Assembly: GCF_028023555.1 (NCBI RefSeq)
Contig: NZ_JAQIOY010000008.1
Location: 104,749-168,748, forward strand
DNA from: Thalassococcus_A lentus
Lineage (GTDB): Bacteria; Pseudomonadota; Alphaproteobacteria; Rhodobacterales; Rhodobacteraceae
Direction of reading: 5' to 3'
Length of the DNA: 64,000 nt
Shown here: positions 1 through 9,050 of the stretch, piece by piece
Numbering within the stretch: position 1 is the stretch's first letter
Layout of the letters: each line of letters opens with the position of its first letter
The notes under the pieces: generated by a model
What the model was told of the DNA's origin: nothing
Databases searched by the model: none
What the model saw: the letters and a program-made list of their open reading frames with translations, nothing else
Program-made: the position numbers and the translations under genes

Positions 1-266
1 TCAGTATTCTCGATCATCAGCTGCACTGGCGTTCCGGTGGTCTTGCCCTCAAAGACACCCGAAAGAATTCGCACAGCATCCGGTTCGCGGCGCTGCGTTG
101 TGTATTTGTTTTGTCCGGGTTTGCGTTTGTCCAGCCATTGTTGAATCGCGCTCTCGTCAATGTCGACGCCCGGAGGGCAGCCGTCGACAGTAGCGCCCAA
201 GGCAGGCCCGTGGCTTTCGCCCCACGTGGTCACACGAAACAGATGTCCAAAACTGTTGAGGCTCAT
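1..266 (-). CDS. aroC: Chorismate synthase, N-terminal part (cut by window edge)
   Basis: The minus-strand frame from the ATG at 266 stays open to the window edge and gives the first 88 residues of chorismate synthase. This cytosolic FMN-dependent enzyme makes chorismate from 5-enolpyruvylshikimate-3-phosphate in the last common step of aromatic amino acid synthesis. The family signature FRVTTWGESHGPALG sits at residues 10-24, and the RRxxDxVRILSGVFEGKTTGTP block lies near residues 60-81. The C-terminal three quarters are outside the window. The gene is divergent from the thiamine-transport operon. The identification is clear despite truncation. Confidence 0.95.
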   Translation of the reverse strand, partial: MSLNSFGHLFRVTTWGESHGPALGATVDGCPPGVDIDESAIQQWLDKRKPGQNKYTTQRREPDAVRILSGVFEGKTTGTPVQLMIENT

Positions 267-371
267 GCGCGCTTCTCCTTTGCGATTGTCCTAGGGCACA
301 GGGCGCGGGGCCTCAAGAGGGCGCGCGTTATTTTGCTTGATGCGAACCGGGTTGAGGTCTAAGTCTTGCCG

Positions 372-463
372 CACCTCGGGGTGCTGGAGCCTGATCCAGC
401 TGAGATTTGCGTGAGCGCATCAACCCGTTGAACCTGAACCGGTTAACACCGGCGGAGGGAAGG
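372..463 (+). promoter_or_regulatory. TPP riboswitch (THI element)
   Basis: The stretch has the conserved thiamine pyrophosphate aptamer blocks in order: CTCGGGGTGC (374-383), GCTGAGA (399-405), ACCCGTTGAACCTGAACC (423-440), and the closing GCGGAGGGAAGG. It lies 50-60 nt before thiB, so it should shut off the thiBPQ transporter when TPP is plentiful. A short hairpin GCAAG-ccgat-CTTGC (480-494) lies between aptamer and start codon and may belong to the expression platform. The off mechanism (SD sequestration or termination) cannot be settled by eye, but no T-tract follows. Confidence 0.93.
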
Positions 464-521
464 TACGGCATCGCATCCCGCAAGCCGATCTTGCCCATCC
501 GTCGCAAGAATGGAGATGCTG

Positions 522-1514
522 ATGAAAGCCTTTAACCTTGCAGCGGGCACCCTTGTCGCAGGCATGTTTGCAACTGCCTCGGCGGCAGAAACACCCGTGC
601 TGACAGTCTATGCCCCTGACTATTTCGTATCCGAGTGGGGCCCGGGCCCCAAGATCGAAGAACTCTTTGAAGCGCGCTGTGAATGCGATCTGCAGTTCAA
701 GCCCGGCGATCTGCTGCCCCGCGTTTTGCTGGAGGGCGATCGCACGGAAGCCGACGTTGTGATTGGTCTGAACACCGATGTCACAAAGAAAGCCCGCGAA
801 TCCGGTCTCTTTGGCCCGCATGGGCAGGATTTGTCGCCGCTGACACTGCCGTTGGATTGGACCGACGATACCTTCCTGCCCTTCAACTACGGGCATACTG
901 CATTCATCTATAACACCGAGAAACTCGCCGAGGCGCCAGCCAGCTTTGATGCGTTGCTCGATGCACCCGACGATCTGCGTCTGGTAATTCAGGATCCGCG
1001 CAGCTCGATCTCGGGTCTGGCATTGGTGCTTTGGGTTCAATCCGTCTATGGCGACGAAGCGCAGGCCGCTTGGGAAAAGCTGGCGCCCAAAATCGTGACC
1101 GTCACGCGCGGTTGGTCGGAAAGCTATGGGCTGTTCACAGATGGCGAAGCGGATATGGTGCTCAGCTACACCACGTCGCCTGCCTATCACATTATTGCCG
1201 AAGAAGACCTGACCAAGAAAGCAGCGATCTTCCCCGAAGGCCACTATTTCATGGTTGAACTGGCGGCGAAACTGGCCGGAACCGATCAGCCTGAACTGGC
1301 GGACGAGTTTCTGTCGTTCATCCTGTCCACAGATTTCCAGTCGATGATCGCGACCGGCAACTGGTCGATCCCGGCTGCTTTGGACAAATCCGGCTGGCCT
1401 GAAGGTTTCCAGCAACTCGATCTGCCTGAAAAGGTGCTCTTCTATTCAGAGGACGAAGCCGCCGCACTGCGCGACGAGGCAATCGAAGCATGGCGCCGCG
1501 CGTTGTCGCAATAA
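522..1514 (+). CDS. thiB: Thiamine ABC transporter, periplasmic binding protein
   Basis: Periplasmic receptor for thiamine/TPP that delivers substrate to ThiP. The 330-residue protein starts with a Sec signal peptide (MKAFNLAAGTLVAG..., cleavage after ASA near residue 21). It continues with a typical family 1 (iron/thiamine type) binding-protein fold: LTVYAPDYFVSEWGPGPKI near the N-terminus and NYGHTAFIYN in the middle. I chose the ATG at 522 because GGAG (512-515) sits 6 nt upstream; ATGs at 510 and 516 in the same frame overlap or precede this ribosome-binding site. The gene follows a TPP riboswitch and overlaps thiP by 25 nt, so the three genes form one operon. Confidence 0.92.
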   Translation: MKAFNLAAGTLVAGMFATASAAETPVLTVYAPDYFVSEWGPGPKIEELFEARCECDLQFKPGDLLPRVLLEGDRTEADVVIGLNTDVTKKARESGLFGPHGQDLSPLTLPLDWTDDTFLPFNYGHTAFIYNTEKLAEAPASFDALLDAPDDLRLVIQDPRSSISGLALVLWVQSVYGDEAQAAWEKLAPKIVTVTRGWSESYGLFTDGEADMVLSYTTSPAYHIIAEEDLTKKAAIFPEGHYFMVELAAKLAGTDQPELADEFLSFILSTDFQSMIATGNWSIPAALDKSGWPEGFQQLDLPEKVLFYSEDEAAALRDEAIEAWRRALSQ

Positions 1515-3001
1515 TAGCTGGACTGGCCCTGGCGCTTTTGACGCTGGGGCCAGTTGCTGCCGTTCTGGCACGGGCCAACGGCTTGGCCGCGCTTGGGGCT
1601 GGCGATTATCAGGCAATCCGCTTTACGCTTTGGCAGGCCTTTTTGTCGGCGGGTACAAGTGTATTGCTGGCGGTGCCTCTGGCCCGCGCACTGGCACGCC
1701 AGAATTTCCGTGGCCGCGGTCTTTTGATTTCCCTTCTTGGGGCTCCGTTCATCCTTCCTGTCATCGTCGCAATTCTGGGTCTGTTGGCGGTTTTTGGTCA
1801 GTCGGGCATCCTGAACCAGTTGTTGGGCGCTATTGGTTTGCCAAAGCTGGATGTCTACGGGTTACACGGAGTGGTTCTGGCCCATGTGTTTTTCAATTTA
1901 CCCTTGGCAACCCGCATGCTGTTGCAGGCATGGCTTGCGATTCCGGACGAACGGTTTCGTTTGGCCGCATCTCTCGGGCTTGGCAGATGGGCGTATTTCA
2001 AAATTCTGGAATGGCCCTTGGTGGTACGCATTCTGCCGGGTGCCTTCGCGATCATCTTCGTGATTTGCCTGACCAGTTTTGCCGTTGCGCTGACATTGGG
2101 TGGCGGTCCACGGGCCACCACTGTTGAACTGGCAATCTACCAGGCCATGCGTTTCGATTTCGATCTTGGTCGTGCCGCGGCATTGGGGCTTGTCCAGCTT
2201 GCGCTGGGGTTGGGTGCAGGGGTCGTCGCGTTGCGGGTTTCGTTGGGACAAGGCTTTGGCATTGGGCGCGGGCGTGTGGTGCCGCGCTGGGATAGCCGTG
2301 GCCGGAAAGCGCTGGATACGCTGGTCATCCTCGCGGCGGCTGCGTTTTTGCTGGTGCCCCTTGGGATGGTCATCCTGCGCGGCCTACCGGGATTACCGAT
2401 GCTGTCCGGAGGCACGCTGCAGGCGGCACTGCATTCGATCGGTGTCGCTTTGGTATCGACTGCGCTCTGTCTGCTCTGGGCATTGCCATTGGCCACACGC
2501 AGAGGTGAGCTGTTGTCGCTTTGTGCGATTTCGGTGTCTTCGCTGGTTCTTGGCACCGGGCTTTTTCTGATGCTCAGACCTTTCGTCAATCCATTCGCAA
2601 TGGCTTTGCCAGTGACTGCCTTGGTCAATGCGCTCATGGCTCTGCCGTTTGCACTGCGCATCCTGCGGCCAGAGGCCGAAGCCCTGACACAGGATTTTGG
2701 CCGTCTCAGGGCCACTCTGCGCATGACGCCGCTGGCGTGGTTTCGACTGGTTTATCTGCCAAGACTGCGGCGGCCCTTGGGCTTTGCTGCGGGTCTTACG
2801 GCGGCATTGGCGATGGGGGATCTTGGGGTCATTGCACTGTTCGCCGACCCCGATCGCACCACCTTGCCATTGCAGGTTTACCGGCTGATGGGCAGTTATC
2901 AGATGGAGGAAGCGGCAGGTGCGGCGCTGTTGCTTCTCATGCTCAGTTTCGCACTGTTCTGGATTTTTGATCGCGGAGGCCGCGCCAATGCTACGTCTTG
3001 A
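1490..3001 (+). CDS. thiP: Thiamine ABC transporter, fused permease
   Basis: Inner-membrane channel of the thiamine importer. At 503 residues it has the usual ThiP length, with two fused permease halves of about six hydrophobic segments each. EAA-loop-like stretches that dock onto the ATPase are visible near residues 160-180 (LAASLGLGRWAYFKILEWPL) and 400-420 (RATLRMTPLAWFRLVYLP). The start overlaps the thiB end by 25 nt and the stop overlaps thiQ by 14 nt, which points to translational coupling. It is controlled by the upstream TPP riboswitch. Confidence 0.93.
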   Translation: MAPRVVAIIAGLALALLTLGPVAAVLARANGLAALGAGDYQAIRFTLWQAFLSAGTSVLLAVPLARALARQNFRGRGLLISLLGAPFILPVIVAILGLLAVFGQSGILNQLLGAIGLPKLDVYGLHGVVLAHVFFNLPLATRMLLQAWLAIPDERFRLAASLGLGRWAYFKILEWPLVVRILPGAFAIIFVICLTSFAVALTLGGGPRATTVELAIYQAMRFDFDLGRAAALGLVQLALGLGAGVVALRVSLGQGFGIGRGRVVPRWDSRGRKALDTLVILAAAAFLLVPLGMVILRGLPGLPMLSGGTLQAALHSIGVALVSTALCLLWALPLATRRGELLSLCAISVSSLVLGTGLFLMLRPFVNPFAMALPVTALVNALMALPFALRILRPEAEALTQDFGRLRATLRMTPLAWFRLVYLPRLRRPLGFAAGLTAALAMGDLGVIALFADPDRTTLPLQVYRLMGSYQMEEAAGAALLLLMLSFALFWIFDRGGRANATS

Positions 3002-3692
3002 AAACGCATCCATTGCCATGGATGACCGGTTTCTGAATGCCAGTTTTGATTTGCAGCCAGGCGCTCGGGTCGCCGTGCTGGGCCCCTCGGGTGCGGGCAA
3101 ATCCACGCTTCTGGATGCGATTGCAGGGTTTCGCCCGCTGGCATCCGGTGCAGTGCACTGGAACAAATCTGACATGAGCTCCGAGCCACCCTCCGCGCGT
3201 CCGGTGTCCATCCTGTTTCAGGATGGCAATCTGTTCCCGCATCTTGATTTGCGCCGGAACCTCGGGTTGGCGCTGCGCCCGGATGGTGGCCGTTTATCTT
3301 CTGCACAAACCGACAGGTTGATTGGCGCTTTGGGGCAGGTTGGTTTGGGTGGCATGGAAAACCGCAAACCGGGCACCTTGTCCGGGGGCCAGCAGAGTCG
3401 CGCTGCCTTGGCGCGTGTGCTGTTGCAAGCGCGCCCGATCCTGCTTCTGGATGAACCGTTTGCTGCGCTTGGACCTGCTATGAAAACCGAGATGCTGGAA
3501 CTGGTAAAAGATGTTGCTGGCCGTCTGGGCGCGCTGACGCTGATGGTGACGCATGATCCAAAGGATGCGCGGGCCTTTGCTGAACAGGTGGTTCTGGTGG
3601 CGGATGGCAATGCGCTGCCGCCCGTTGAAACGCAGTCCATTCTGGACAATCCACCAAAAGCGATGCGGGCCTATCTTGGGACCGAAGACTGA
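2988..3692 (+). CDS. thiQ: Thiamine ABC transporter, ATP-binding subunit
   Basis: ATPase that powers thiamine import through ThiP. The 234-residue protein has Walker A GPSGAGKST at 32-40, a Q-loop (LFQDGNLFPHL), the ABC signature LSGGQQSR, Walker B ILLLDEPF and the H-loop in THDPKD. I chose the ATG at 2988 because GGAGG at 2975-2979 precedes it by 8 nt and the protein then begins MLRLENASIAMDDRF, as usual for ThiQ; the longer in-frame extension is just thiP sequence in another frame. It is the last gene of the operon and ends before a strong bidirectional terminator. Confidence 0.93.
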   Translation: MLRLENASIAMDDRFLNASFDLQPGARVAVLGPSGAGKSTLLDAIAGFRPLASGAVHWNKSDMSSEPPSARPVSILFQDGNLFPHLDLRRNLGLALRPDGGRLSSAQTDRLIGALGQVGLGGMENRKPGTLSGGQQSRAALARVLLQARPILLLDEPFAALGPAMKTEMLELVKDVAGRLGALTLMVTHDPKDARAFAEQVVLVADGNALPPVETQSILDNPPKAMRAYLGTED

Positions 3693-3726
3693 TCCGGGGT
3701 AATCGCATTTGCCAACCTCAAAAATG

Positions 3727-3759
3727 AAAAGCCCCGCTCAATGGCGGGGCTTTTGCTTT
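3727..3759. terminator. Bidirectional intrinsic terminator between thiQ and petC
   Basis: A perfect 11-bp stem (3727-3737 AAAAGCCCCGC with 3744-3754) closes a 6-nt loop, with A-rich sequence on the left and T-rich sequence on the right. It can therefore terminate thiBPQ on the plus strand and petABC on the minus strand. Confidence 0.93.
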
Positions 3760-3775
3760 TTGGTATGTCGACAGA

Positions 3776-4567
3776 TCAGGCTGTGTCTTTACGCTTGATC
3801 GGTGCCCAAATGCGCTTGTTTGTCAGGTAGAGCAGGACGGACAGAACTGCCAGGAACAGCACGCCGATAAAGCCTGCTTCTTTCCGGGCTGTCAGCTTGG
3901 GTTCTGCTGCCCACATCAGGAAGGCCGCGAGGTCTTCTGCTTCGTGGTGCAGGTCATTGCTGTGGCCGTCGTCGAAATCGACGTCTTCACCGTAAAGAGG
4001 CGGTGCCATCGAGATCCAACCGCCTGGGAAGGCTTTGTTCTCATACAGGATGGTGCCCGCTTCTTCTTTTTCTTCGCCGGTATAGCCGGTCAGCAGAGAT
4101 GCGATGTACTCTGCGCCGCCCATGCCTTTGAAGAGCTGGTTCAGACCCAGACCATATGGCCCGTGGAAACCAGCGCGCGCCTTGGCCATCAAGGACAAGT
4201 CAGGTGCGCCAGCACCGGTGTTTGCCGGGAAGTGATCAACGGGACGAGCAGGGCGGAAATCCTCCAGCTCTTCGTCGTAGATCTCAAAGGTCTGTTCGGC
4301 GTAGGCGCGAACCTGTGCTTCGGACCAGCCAACACCGCCGTCGCCTTCCAGCGCACGCAGTGGGACATACTTCAGACCGTGGCACGAAGAGCAAACCTCG
4401 GTGTACACCTTGAGGCCGCGCTGCAGCTGCATTTGGTCATAGGTTCCGAACGGGCCTTCAAACGAGAACTGGAAGTCCTCGACATGGCCAGCACCGCCGG
4501 CGGCAAATGCACCGCCAGCTGTGAAGGTCAGGGCCGTCAGGGCCGAGAGGGTAAGTTTCTTGATCAT
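3776..4567 (-). CDS. petC: Cytochrome c1 of the bc1 complex
   Basis: Membrane-anchored c-type haem subunit of ubiquinol:cytochrome c oxidoreductase, taking electrons from the Rieske centre and passing them to soluble cytochrome c. The 263-residue protein has a signal peptide (residues 1-22), haem motif CSSCH at 59-63, a distal methionine region WISMAPPLYG, and a C-terminal anchor GVLFLAVLSVLLYL followed by basic residues, with most of the protein in the periplasm. It is the last gene of petABC, 17 nt after petB. Confidence 0.95.
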   Translation of the reverse strand: MIKKLTLSALTALTFTAGGAFAAGGAGHVEDFQFSFEGPFGTYDQMQLQRGLKVYTEVCSSCHGLKYVPLRALEGDGGVGWSEAQVRAYAEQTFEIYDEELEDFRPARPVDHFPANTGAGAPDLSLMAKARAGFHGPYGLGLNQLFKGMGGAEYIASLLTGYTGEEKEEAGTILYENKAFPGGWISMAPPLYGEDVDFDDGHSNDLHHEAEDLAAFLMWAAEPKLTARKEAGFIGVLFLAVLSVLLYLTNKRIWAPIKRKDTA

Positions 4568-4584
4568 CTCGAACGGTCCTTTTC

Positions 4585-5931
4585 TTACTCTGCCGGTGTC
4601 GCGGCAGTTGCGCCCTTGGCGTCATCCTTCGGCGGGTAGTGCGCGTCGAAGTCGGCCTCGATGGTTTCGGGCTGCGGCAGCGGCTTTTCGATGACACCCA
4701 GCAGCGGCAGGATCACCAGGAAGTAGGCGAACCAATAGGCCGATGCGATCAGCGAGAAGGTCGCATAGGGCTCTTCTGCGGGCATGGCACCGAGCCACAT
4801 CAGCACGAAGAAATCGATAACCAGCAGCCAGAACCACCACTTGAACATTGGACGATAGCGGCCCGAGCGAACGGAGGATGTGTCCAGCCATGGCGCCAGC
4901 GCCATCACGGCAATCGAACCGAACATCGCCAGCACGCCAAAGAACTTGGCGTCGATGATGCCGCCGGTCAGCGTTTCCGCAATGATAACGACCCAAACAT
5001 CCGCAGTGAACGCACGCAGGATCGCGTAGAAGGGCAGGAAGTACCATTCAGGAACGATGTGCGCGGGCGTCGCCAGCGGGTTGGCTTCGATGTAGTTGTC
5101 GGGGTGGCCCAAGTAGTTGGGCATGAAGCCGACGATTGCAAAGAAGACCAGCAGGATCACGGCCAGCGCGAACAGGTCCTTGATCACAAAGTAGGGCCAG
5201 AAAGGAACGGTGTCCTTTTCGGCATCCGCCTTCGATGTGCGGCGCACTTCAACACCGGTGGGGTTGTTGTTGCCCGTGGTGTGGAATGCCCAGATATGCA
5301 CGGCAACGAGGCCTGCAATCACGAAGGGCAGCAGATAGTGCAGCGAGAAGAAGCGGTTCAGCGTGGCGTTGTCCACGGCAGGTCCGCCCAGCAGCCATGT
5401 CTGCAGCGACTCGCCTACAAAGGGGATCGCGCCAAACAGGCCGGTGATCACGGTTGCGCCCCAGAAGGACATCTGACCCCAAGGCAGAACGTAGCCCATG
5501 AAGGCTGTGCCCATCATCATCAGGTAAATCAGCATGCCGATGATCCACGTGATCTCACGCGGGGCTTTGTATGAGCCGTAGTACAGGCCGCGGAAGATAT
5601 GCGCATAGACCGCAACAAAGAACAGCGACGCGCCGTTCATGTGCAGATAACGCAGCATCGCGCCGCCGTTTACGTTGCGCATGATGTGCTCAACGCTGGC
5701 AAAGGCCAGATCAACATGTGGGGTGTAGTGCATGACAAGCACGATGCCCGTGATGATCTGCAAAGCGAGACAGAAGGTCAGGACAATGCCCCAGATCCAC
5801 ATCCAGTTCAGGTTCTTGGGTGTAGGGATCATGATTGTGTCGTACAGCAGGCCCACGATGGGCAGGCGCTTGTGCAGCCACTTTTCGCCGTTTGACTTTG
5901 GTTCGTAATGGTCGTGCGGAATACCAGCCAT
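4585..5931 (-). CDS. petB: Cytochrome b of the bc1 complex
   Basis: Integral membrane diheme subunit that carries both quinone sites of the bc1 complex. The 448-residue protein shows about eight membrane helices, the haem-ligand region around RYLHMNGAS and AHIFRGLYYGSYK, the Qo motif PEWYFLPFYAILRAF, and the LPWGQMSFWGATVIT helix. The C-terminal extension (QPETIEADFDAHYPPKDD...) is polar. It lies 11 nt downstream of the Rieske gene. Confidence 0.96.
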   Translation of the reverse strand: MAGIPHDHYEPKSNGEKWLHKRLPIVGLLYDTIMIPTPKNLNWMWIWGIVLTFCLALQIITGIVLVMHYTPHVDLAFASVEHIMRNVNGGAMLRYLHMNGASLFFVAVYAHIFRGLYYGSYKAPREITWIIGMLIYLMMMGTAFMGYVLPWGQMSFWGATVITGLFGAIPFVGESLQTWLLGGPAVDNATLNRFFSLHYLLPFVIAGLVAVHIWAFHTTGNNNPTGVEVRRTSKADAEKDTVPFWPYFVIKDLFALAVILLVFFAIVGFMPNYLGHPDNYIEANPLATPAHIVPEWYFLPFYAILRAFTADVWVVIIAETLTGGIIDAKFFGVLAMFGSIAVMALAPWLDTSSVRSGRYRPMFKWWFWLLVIDFFVLMWLGAMPAEEPYATFSLIASAYWFAYFLVILPLLGVIEKPLPQPETIEADFDAHYPPKDDAKGATAATPAE

Positions 5932-5942
5932 GTTTTAGCTCC

Positions 5943-6506
5943 TTATCCCAGCAGGATTGTTGTTTCGTCGACGAACTCAGCCGGTGGAACCGGCAGGTTT
6001 GTCGGTGCAGGCCCTTTGCGGATCCGGCCAGCGGTGTCGTAGTGCGAACCGTGGCAGGGGCAGAACCAACCATTGTATTCACCGGCGCCGTCGCCCAGTG
6101 GAACGCAACCCAAGTGGGTGCAGACGCCCATCATGACGAGCCATTCACCGTTTTCATCCATGGTCCGGTTCTGGTCTTCCGCGTCGGCTGCGCCGTCGAG
6201 GTTTTCGTTCCGTGCGATCGGGTCAGGCAGATCGCCCATTTCGACAGCGCGTGCTTCTTCGATCTCTTCCGGCGTCCGACGACGGATAAAGACCGGCTTG
6301 CCCAGCCATTTCACGGTCAGCTGGGTGCCTTCAGCGACATCGGACACGTCGACACGAATGGTCGACAGGGCCAGAACGTCAGCCGAGGGGTTCATTTGAT
6401 TGACCAGAGGCCACACAGCCGCGCCTGCTGTAACAGCGCCGGCGCCCGCGGTGGCATAGTAGAGGAAATCCCTCCGGGTTCCTTCGTGATCGTCTGCGTG
6501 GGACAC
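5943..6506 (-). CDS. petA: Rieske iron-sulfur subunit of the bc1 complex
   Basis: 2Fe-2S protein that takes the first electron from ubiquinol. I place the start at the GTG at 6506, giving 187 residues that begin MSHADDHEGTRRDFLYYATA, as in Rhodobacter. GGAG (plus-strand 6515-6518) lies 8 nt before it. The longer in-frame extension to 6578 has no family counterpart. The twin-arginine pair (11-12) starts an uncleaved Tat anchor. Cluster ligands are in CTHLGC (129-134) and CPCHGSHYD (149-157). It is the first gene of petABC. Confidence 0.94.
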   Translation of the reverse strand: MSHADDHEGTRRDFLYYATAGAGAVTAGAAVWPLVNQMNPSADVLALSTIRVDVSDVAEGTQLTVKWLGKPVFIRRRTPEEIEEARAVEMGDLPDPIARNENLDGAADAEDQNRTMDENGEWLVMMGVCTHLGCVPLGDGAGEYNGWFCPCHGSHYDTAGRIRKGPAPTNLPVPPAEFVDETTILLG

Positions 6507-6716
6507 GAGGTTTTCTCCATTGCTCCAGGCTGACAGAATCAGCCTCACTTTCTCCTCAGCCGCGCGTGCTGCGGCCATACCGAGCGGGTATGTAGCGGGC
6601 TACCTTTGAGGCGTCCAGCGCACATCGCGACAACAAAGCGATTAGCGCGGAAGTGTCGCGGTTGAAACCGGGGTGTCTGAGTGCTTATGTGAGGCCTGAC
6701 CTAAGGGAGAGCAGTC

Positions 6717-7370
6717 ATGACCCGACTGATTCTAACAGTTGCAGCCGTATTGGGCTTTGTTTCGCCTGCCAGTGCCGAGATGGAATTCTCGTTCTACACT
6801 GGGTGGCAAACTGCGCCTCACAGCCGTGTGTCCGGGGACTATCCGGGCGGGGGATCATACAATGCCCTGATGGGTTGGGACGGAAAATCCTTTGAAAATC
6901 CGCCCTATTACGGGATTCGCGGTACTTGGTGGCGCACTGAGCGTTTGGGTTTTGGCGTCGAATTCACTCATGCCAAGGTCTATGCGCGCGACGCGGAAAA
7001 AACCGCCTTGGGTTTTTCTGACATGGAATTCACTGACGGTCACAACGTGCTGACAGTCAACGCAATGTACCGCTGGCCCGATCAGTGGGGCAACATTACC
7101 CCATATGTCGGTGGCGGCTTGGGTGTTGCCATTCCGCACGTCGATGTGATTCATCCTGCGTCGGGTTCGACCACCTTTGGGTATCAGGTCACCGGTCCGG
7201 CGGCCCGATTGACGGCTGGTATGAGCTATCCGCTCAGCGACCGATTCTCGATCTTTGGAGAATACCAGTTCACCTATTCCAACAACGAAGCGGAATTGGA
7301 CGGTGGCGGTTCGCTGAAGACCGAAATCAAAACCAACGCGTTGAACTTCGGCCTTTCGCTTAACTTCTGA
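6717..7370 (+). CDS. Outer-membrane beta-barrel protein (LpxQ-like candidate)
   Basis: A 217-residue exported protein with a signal peptide ending in ASA (about residue 20). Alternating amphipathic strands suggest an eight-stranded barrel, and the C-terminus LNFGLSLNF has the terminal Phe used for outer-membrane insertion. The N-terminal FYTGWQTAPHSRVSG and PPYYGIRGTWWRTERLGFGVEFTH blocks recall the lipid A oxidase (LpxQ) group of small barrels, but I hold this loosely and the substrate is not known. A good SD (AAGGGAGAG) precedes the ATG. It stands alone, divergent from petA and convergent with the GST gene. Confidence 0.7.
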   Translation: MTRLILTVAAVLGFVSPASAEMEFSFYTGWQTAPHSRVSGDYPGGGSYNALMGWDGKSFENPPYYGIRGTWWRTERLGFGVEFTHAKVYARDAEKTALGFSDMEFTDGHNVLTVNAMYRWPDQWGNITPYVGGGLGVAIPHVDVIHPASGSTTFGYQVTGPAARLTAGMSYPLSDRFSIFGEYQFTYSNNEAELDGGGSLKTEIKTNALNFGLSLNF

Positions 7371-7407
7371 TCCATCCTGATGACGACTGCCGCCTCCTGC
7401 TTGCGTG

Positions 7408-8016
7408 TCAAGCGGGGGGCTGCGTCGCCTGCATGGAGTCCCTTGCGCTGAATTCGGAGTACCATGCCGCCAGTGCATCGTTTCCGTTTCTCCAGCCCCG
7501 TGCGTCATGGCGGAAATCGACGTATCCCAAAGCGCAACCAACTGCGATGTGCGATGCGTCCAGTGGTCCGGCCAAATGCGCCATCCACCGGGTGTTGATC
7601 GCAGAACAGGCGCGGGCAATCTTGTCCCATTGCGAGTCGACGAAAGCAGGCATTTGGCGGTCTTCCGGGCGCAATCTGACCTCGTAGGTCATCAAAAGCG
7701 CGGCATCCAGAATACCATCTGCCAATGCCTCCAGTGTCATGACTTCCCAACGGCGCGCGCCATCGGGGTAAAGTCCGGCACCCGACCGTGCGTCGAGAAA
7801 CTGGCAAATGACCCGGCTGTCGAACAGCGTGCATCCATCGGGGCGTTCAAGGGCGGGTACCTTGGTCAGAGGGTTGGCCGAGGCCAGCCCGTCTGCCGGT
7901 GCCAGCGGTGTCCCCGAAGCGTCGGCCAAATCTACGTCGGCCAGTTGATCGGTCTCATGCAGGATCATCATGACTTTGCGCACGTAGGGCGAAGTGGGGC
8001 TGTAGTGGAGTTTCAT
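7408..8016 (-). CDS. Glutathione S-transferase family protein
   Basis: A cytosolic GST-fold protein of 202 residues. The N-terminal thioredoxin-like half begins MKLHYSPTSPYVRKVMMILHE, with the Ser/Pro-rich glutathione-side turn. The cis-Pro motif is in TKVPALER, and DSRVICQFLD is the SNAIL-type glutathione-binding block. The C-terminal half is all-helical. I chose the ATG at 8016 because family members start at this MKL; ten further in-frame codons upstream add nothing recognisable. Specific substrate unknown; detoxification is only the family's general role. Confidence 0.85.
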   Translation of the reverse strand: MKLHYSPTSPYVRKVMMILHETDQLADVDLADASGTPLAPADGLASANPLTKVPALERPDGCTLFDSRVICQFLDARSGAGLYPDGARRWEVMTLEALADGILDAALLMTYEVRLRPEDRQMPAFVDSQWDKIARACSAINTRWMAHLAGPLDASHIAVGCALGYVDFRHDARGWRNGNDALAAWYSEFSARDSMQATQPPA

Positions 8017-8067
8017 GGCAATCTTCCCTGAGATGATGTCTGGCAATCAATGCACAGAAAACCGCTG

Positions 8068-8994
8068 TCAGCCAGCTTTTGGATGGGTCGCATCGTAGAC
8101 TTTCATCAGATGCACTTCGTCCACGGACGTATAGGCCTGCGTCGTGGAAAGCGACGAATGCCCCAAAAGCTCTTGGATTGCGCGCAAATCCCCACCCGCC
8201 GCGAGCAAATGGGTCGCAAAGCTGTGGCGCATGGCATGCGGTGTCGCTGTCGCGGGGAGCCCGAGTTGCATACGCGCTTTTTCGGTCACTTTCTGGATCA
8301 GCCGCGGGTTCAATGGCCCGCCGCGCGCACCCCTGAAGATGGGAACATCGGCTTCCTGATCGTAGGGGCACAGCTGCAAATAGTTTTGCACCGCCGACTG
8401 GGCGACAGGAAGGACCGGCACGATCCGCTCTTTGCGGCCCTTGCCAAGAATGCGAAGTGTTTGGCCGATTGGCAAATCACGGCCGCAAAGGCCCAAAGCT
8501 TCAGATATGCGCAGCCCGCATCCATAGAGCAGCGTAATGACTGCGGCGTCCCGCGCCCCGATCCATCCGTCAGAAGATTGCAGCTCTACTGTGTCGATCA
8601 TCGCCCGGGCTGCCTCTTCGGTCAGAGGGCGCGGAAGCTTCTTTTGAAACTTGGGCGCTCGGGCGGACAGCACCGCGGTGGGTTCAAAGCCTTCGCGTTC
8701 CGAAAGCCAGCGGTAAAAGCTTTTGACAGCTGAAAGTTTGCGCGCCATGGACCGAGGGGCACAGCCGTCATTTCGCAAATGCGCCATCCAGGACCGCATG
8801 TCAGTGGTGGTCACTCGAGACAGGGGTGCAAGGCCCTGAGGTTCTGCGTGATGCGCAGTCAGAAATGCGATGAAATCCAGAACATCTGCCCGATAGGCCG
8901 TGATTGTGTTGTCGGATGCGGATTTGAGCGCCCTTGACGCTTCCAGCCAGTCAGCAAGCGCCTCTCCTGCAGCCGGTGATATCCCGATGCTCAT
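8068..8994 (-). CDS. xerC: Tyrosine recombinase XerC
   Basis: Site-specific recombinase that, with XerD, resolves chromosome dimers at dif. The 308-residue protein has an N-terminal SAM-like DNA-binding domain (about 10-105) and a catalytic domain containing R162 (GCGLRISEAL), K185 (GKGRKER), H253xxR256 (HAMRHSFATHLL), H279 (LLGHSSLSTTQAY) and nucleophile Y288. I chose the ATG at 8994 over the TTG at 9000. It lies 56 nt downstream of the DUF484 gene on the same strand, an arrangement common in proteobacteria. Housekeeping, not an integrase of a mobile element. Confidence 0.93.
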   Translation of the reverse strand: MSIGISPAAGEALADWLEASRALKSASDNTITAYRADVLDFIAFLTAHHAEPQGLAPLSRVTTTDMRSWMAHLRNDGCAPRSMARKLSAVKSFYRWLSEREGFEPTAVLSARAPKFQKKLPRPLTEEAARAMIDTVELQSSDGWIGARDAAVITLLYGCGLRISEALGLCGRDLPIGQTLRILGKGRKERIVPVLPVAQSAVQNYLQLCPYDQEADVPIFRGARGGPLNPRLIQKVTEKARMQLGLPATATPHAMRHSFATHLLAAGGDLRAIQELLGHSSLSTTQAYTSVDEVHLMKVYDATHPKAG

Positions 8995-9050
8995 GACCAA
9001 TCACCGATGCACGGGCAAAATGTCCGGCTCTGGTGTTGCACCGACACGTG

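Noticed and set aside
420..1415. Long minus-strand reading frame opposite thiB
   Set aside because: It is fully inside the clear thiB gene, runs antisense, and matches no family; a shadow frame in GC-rich DNA.
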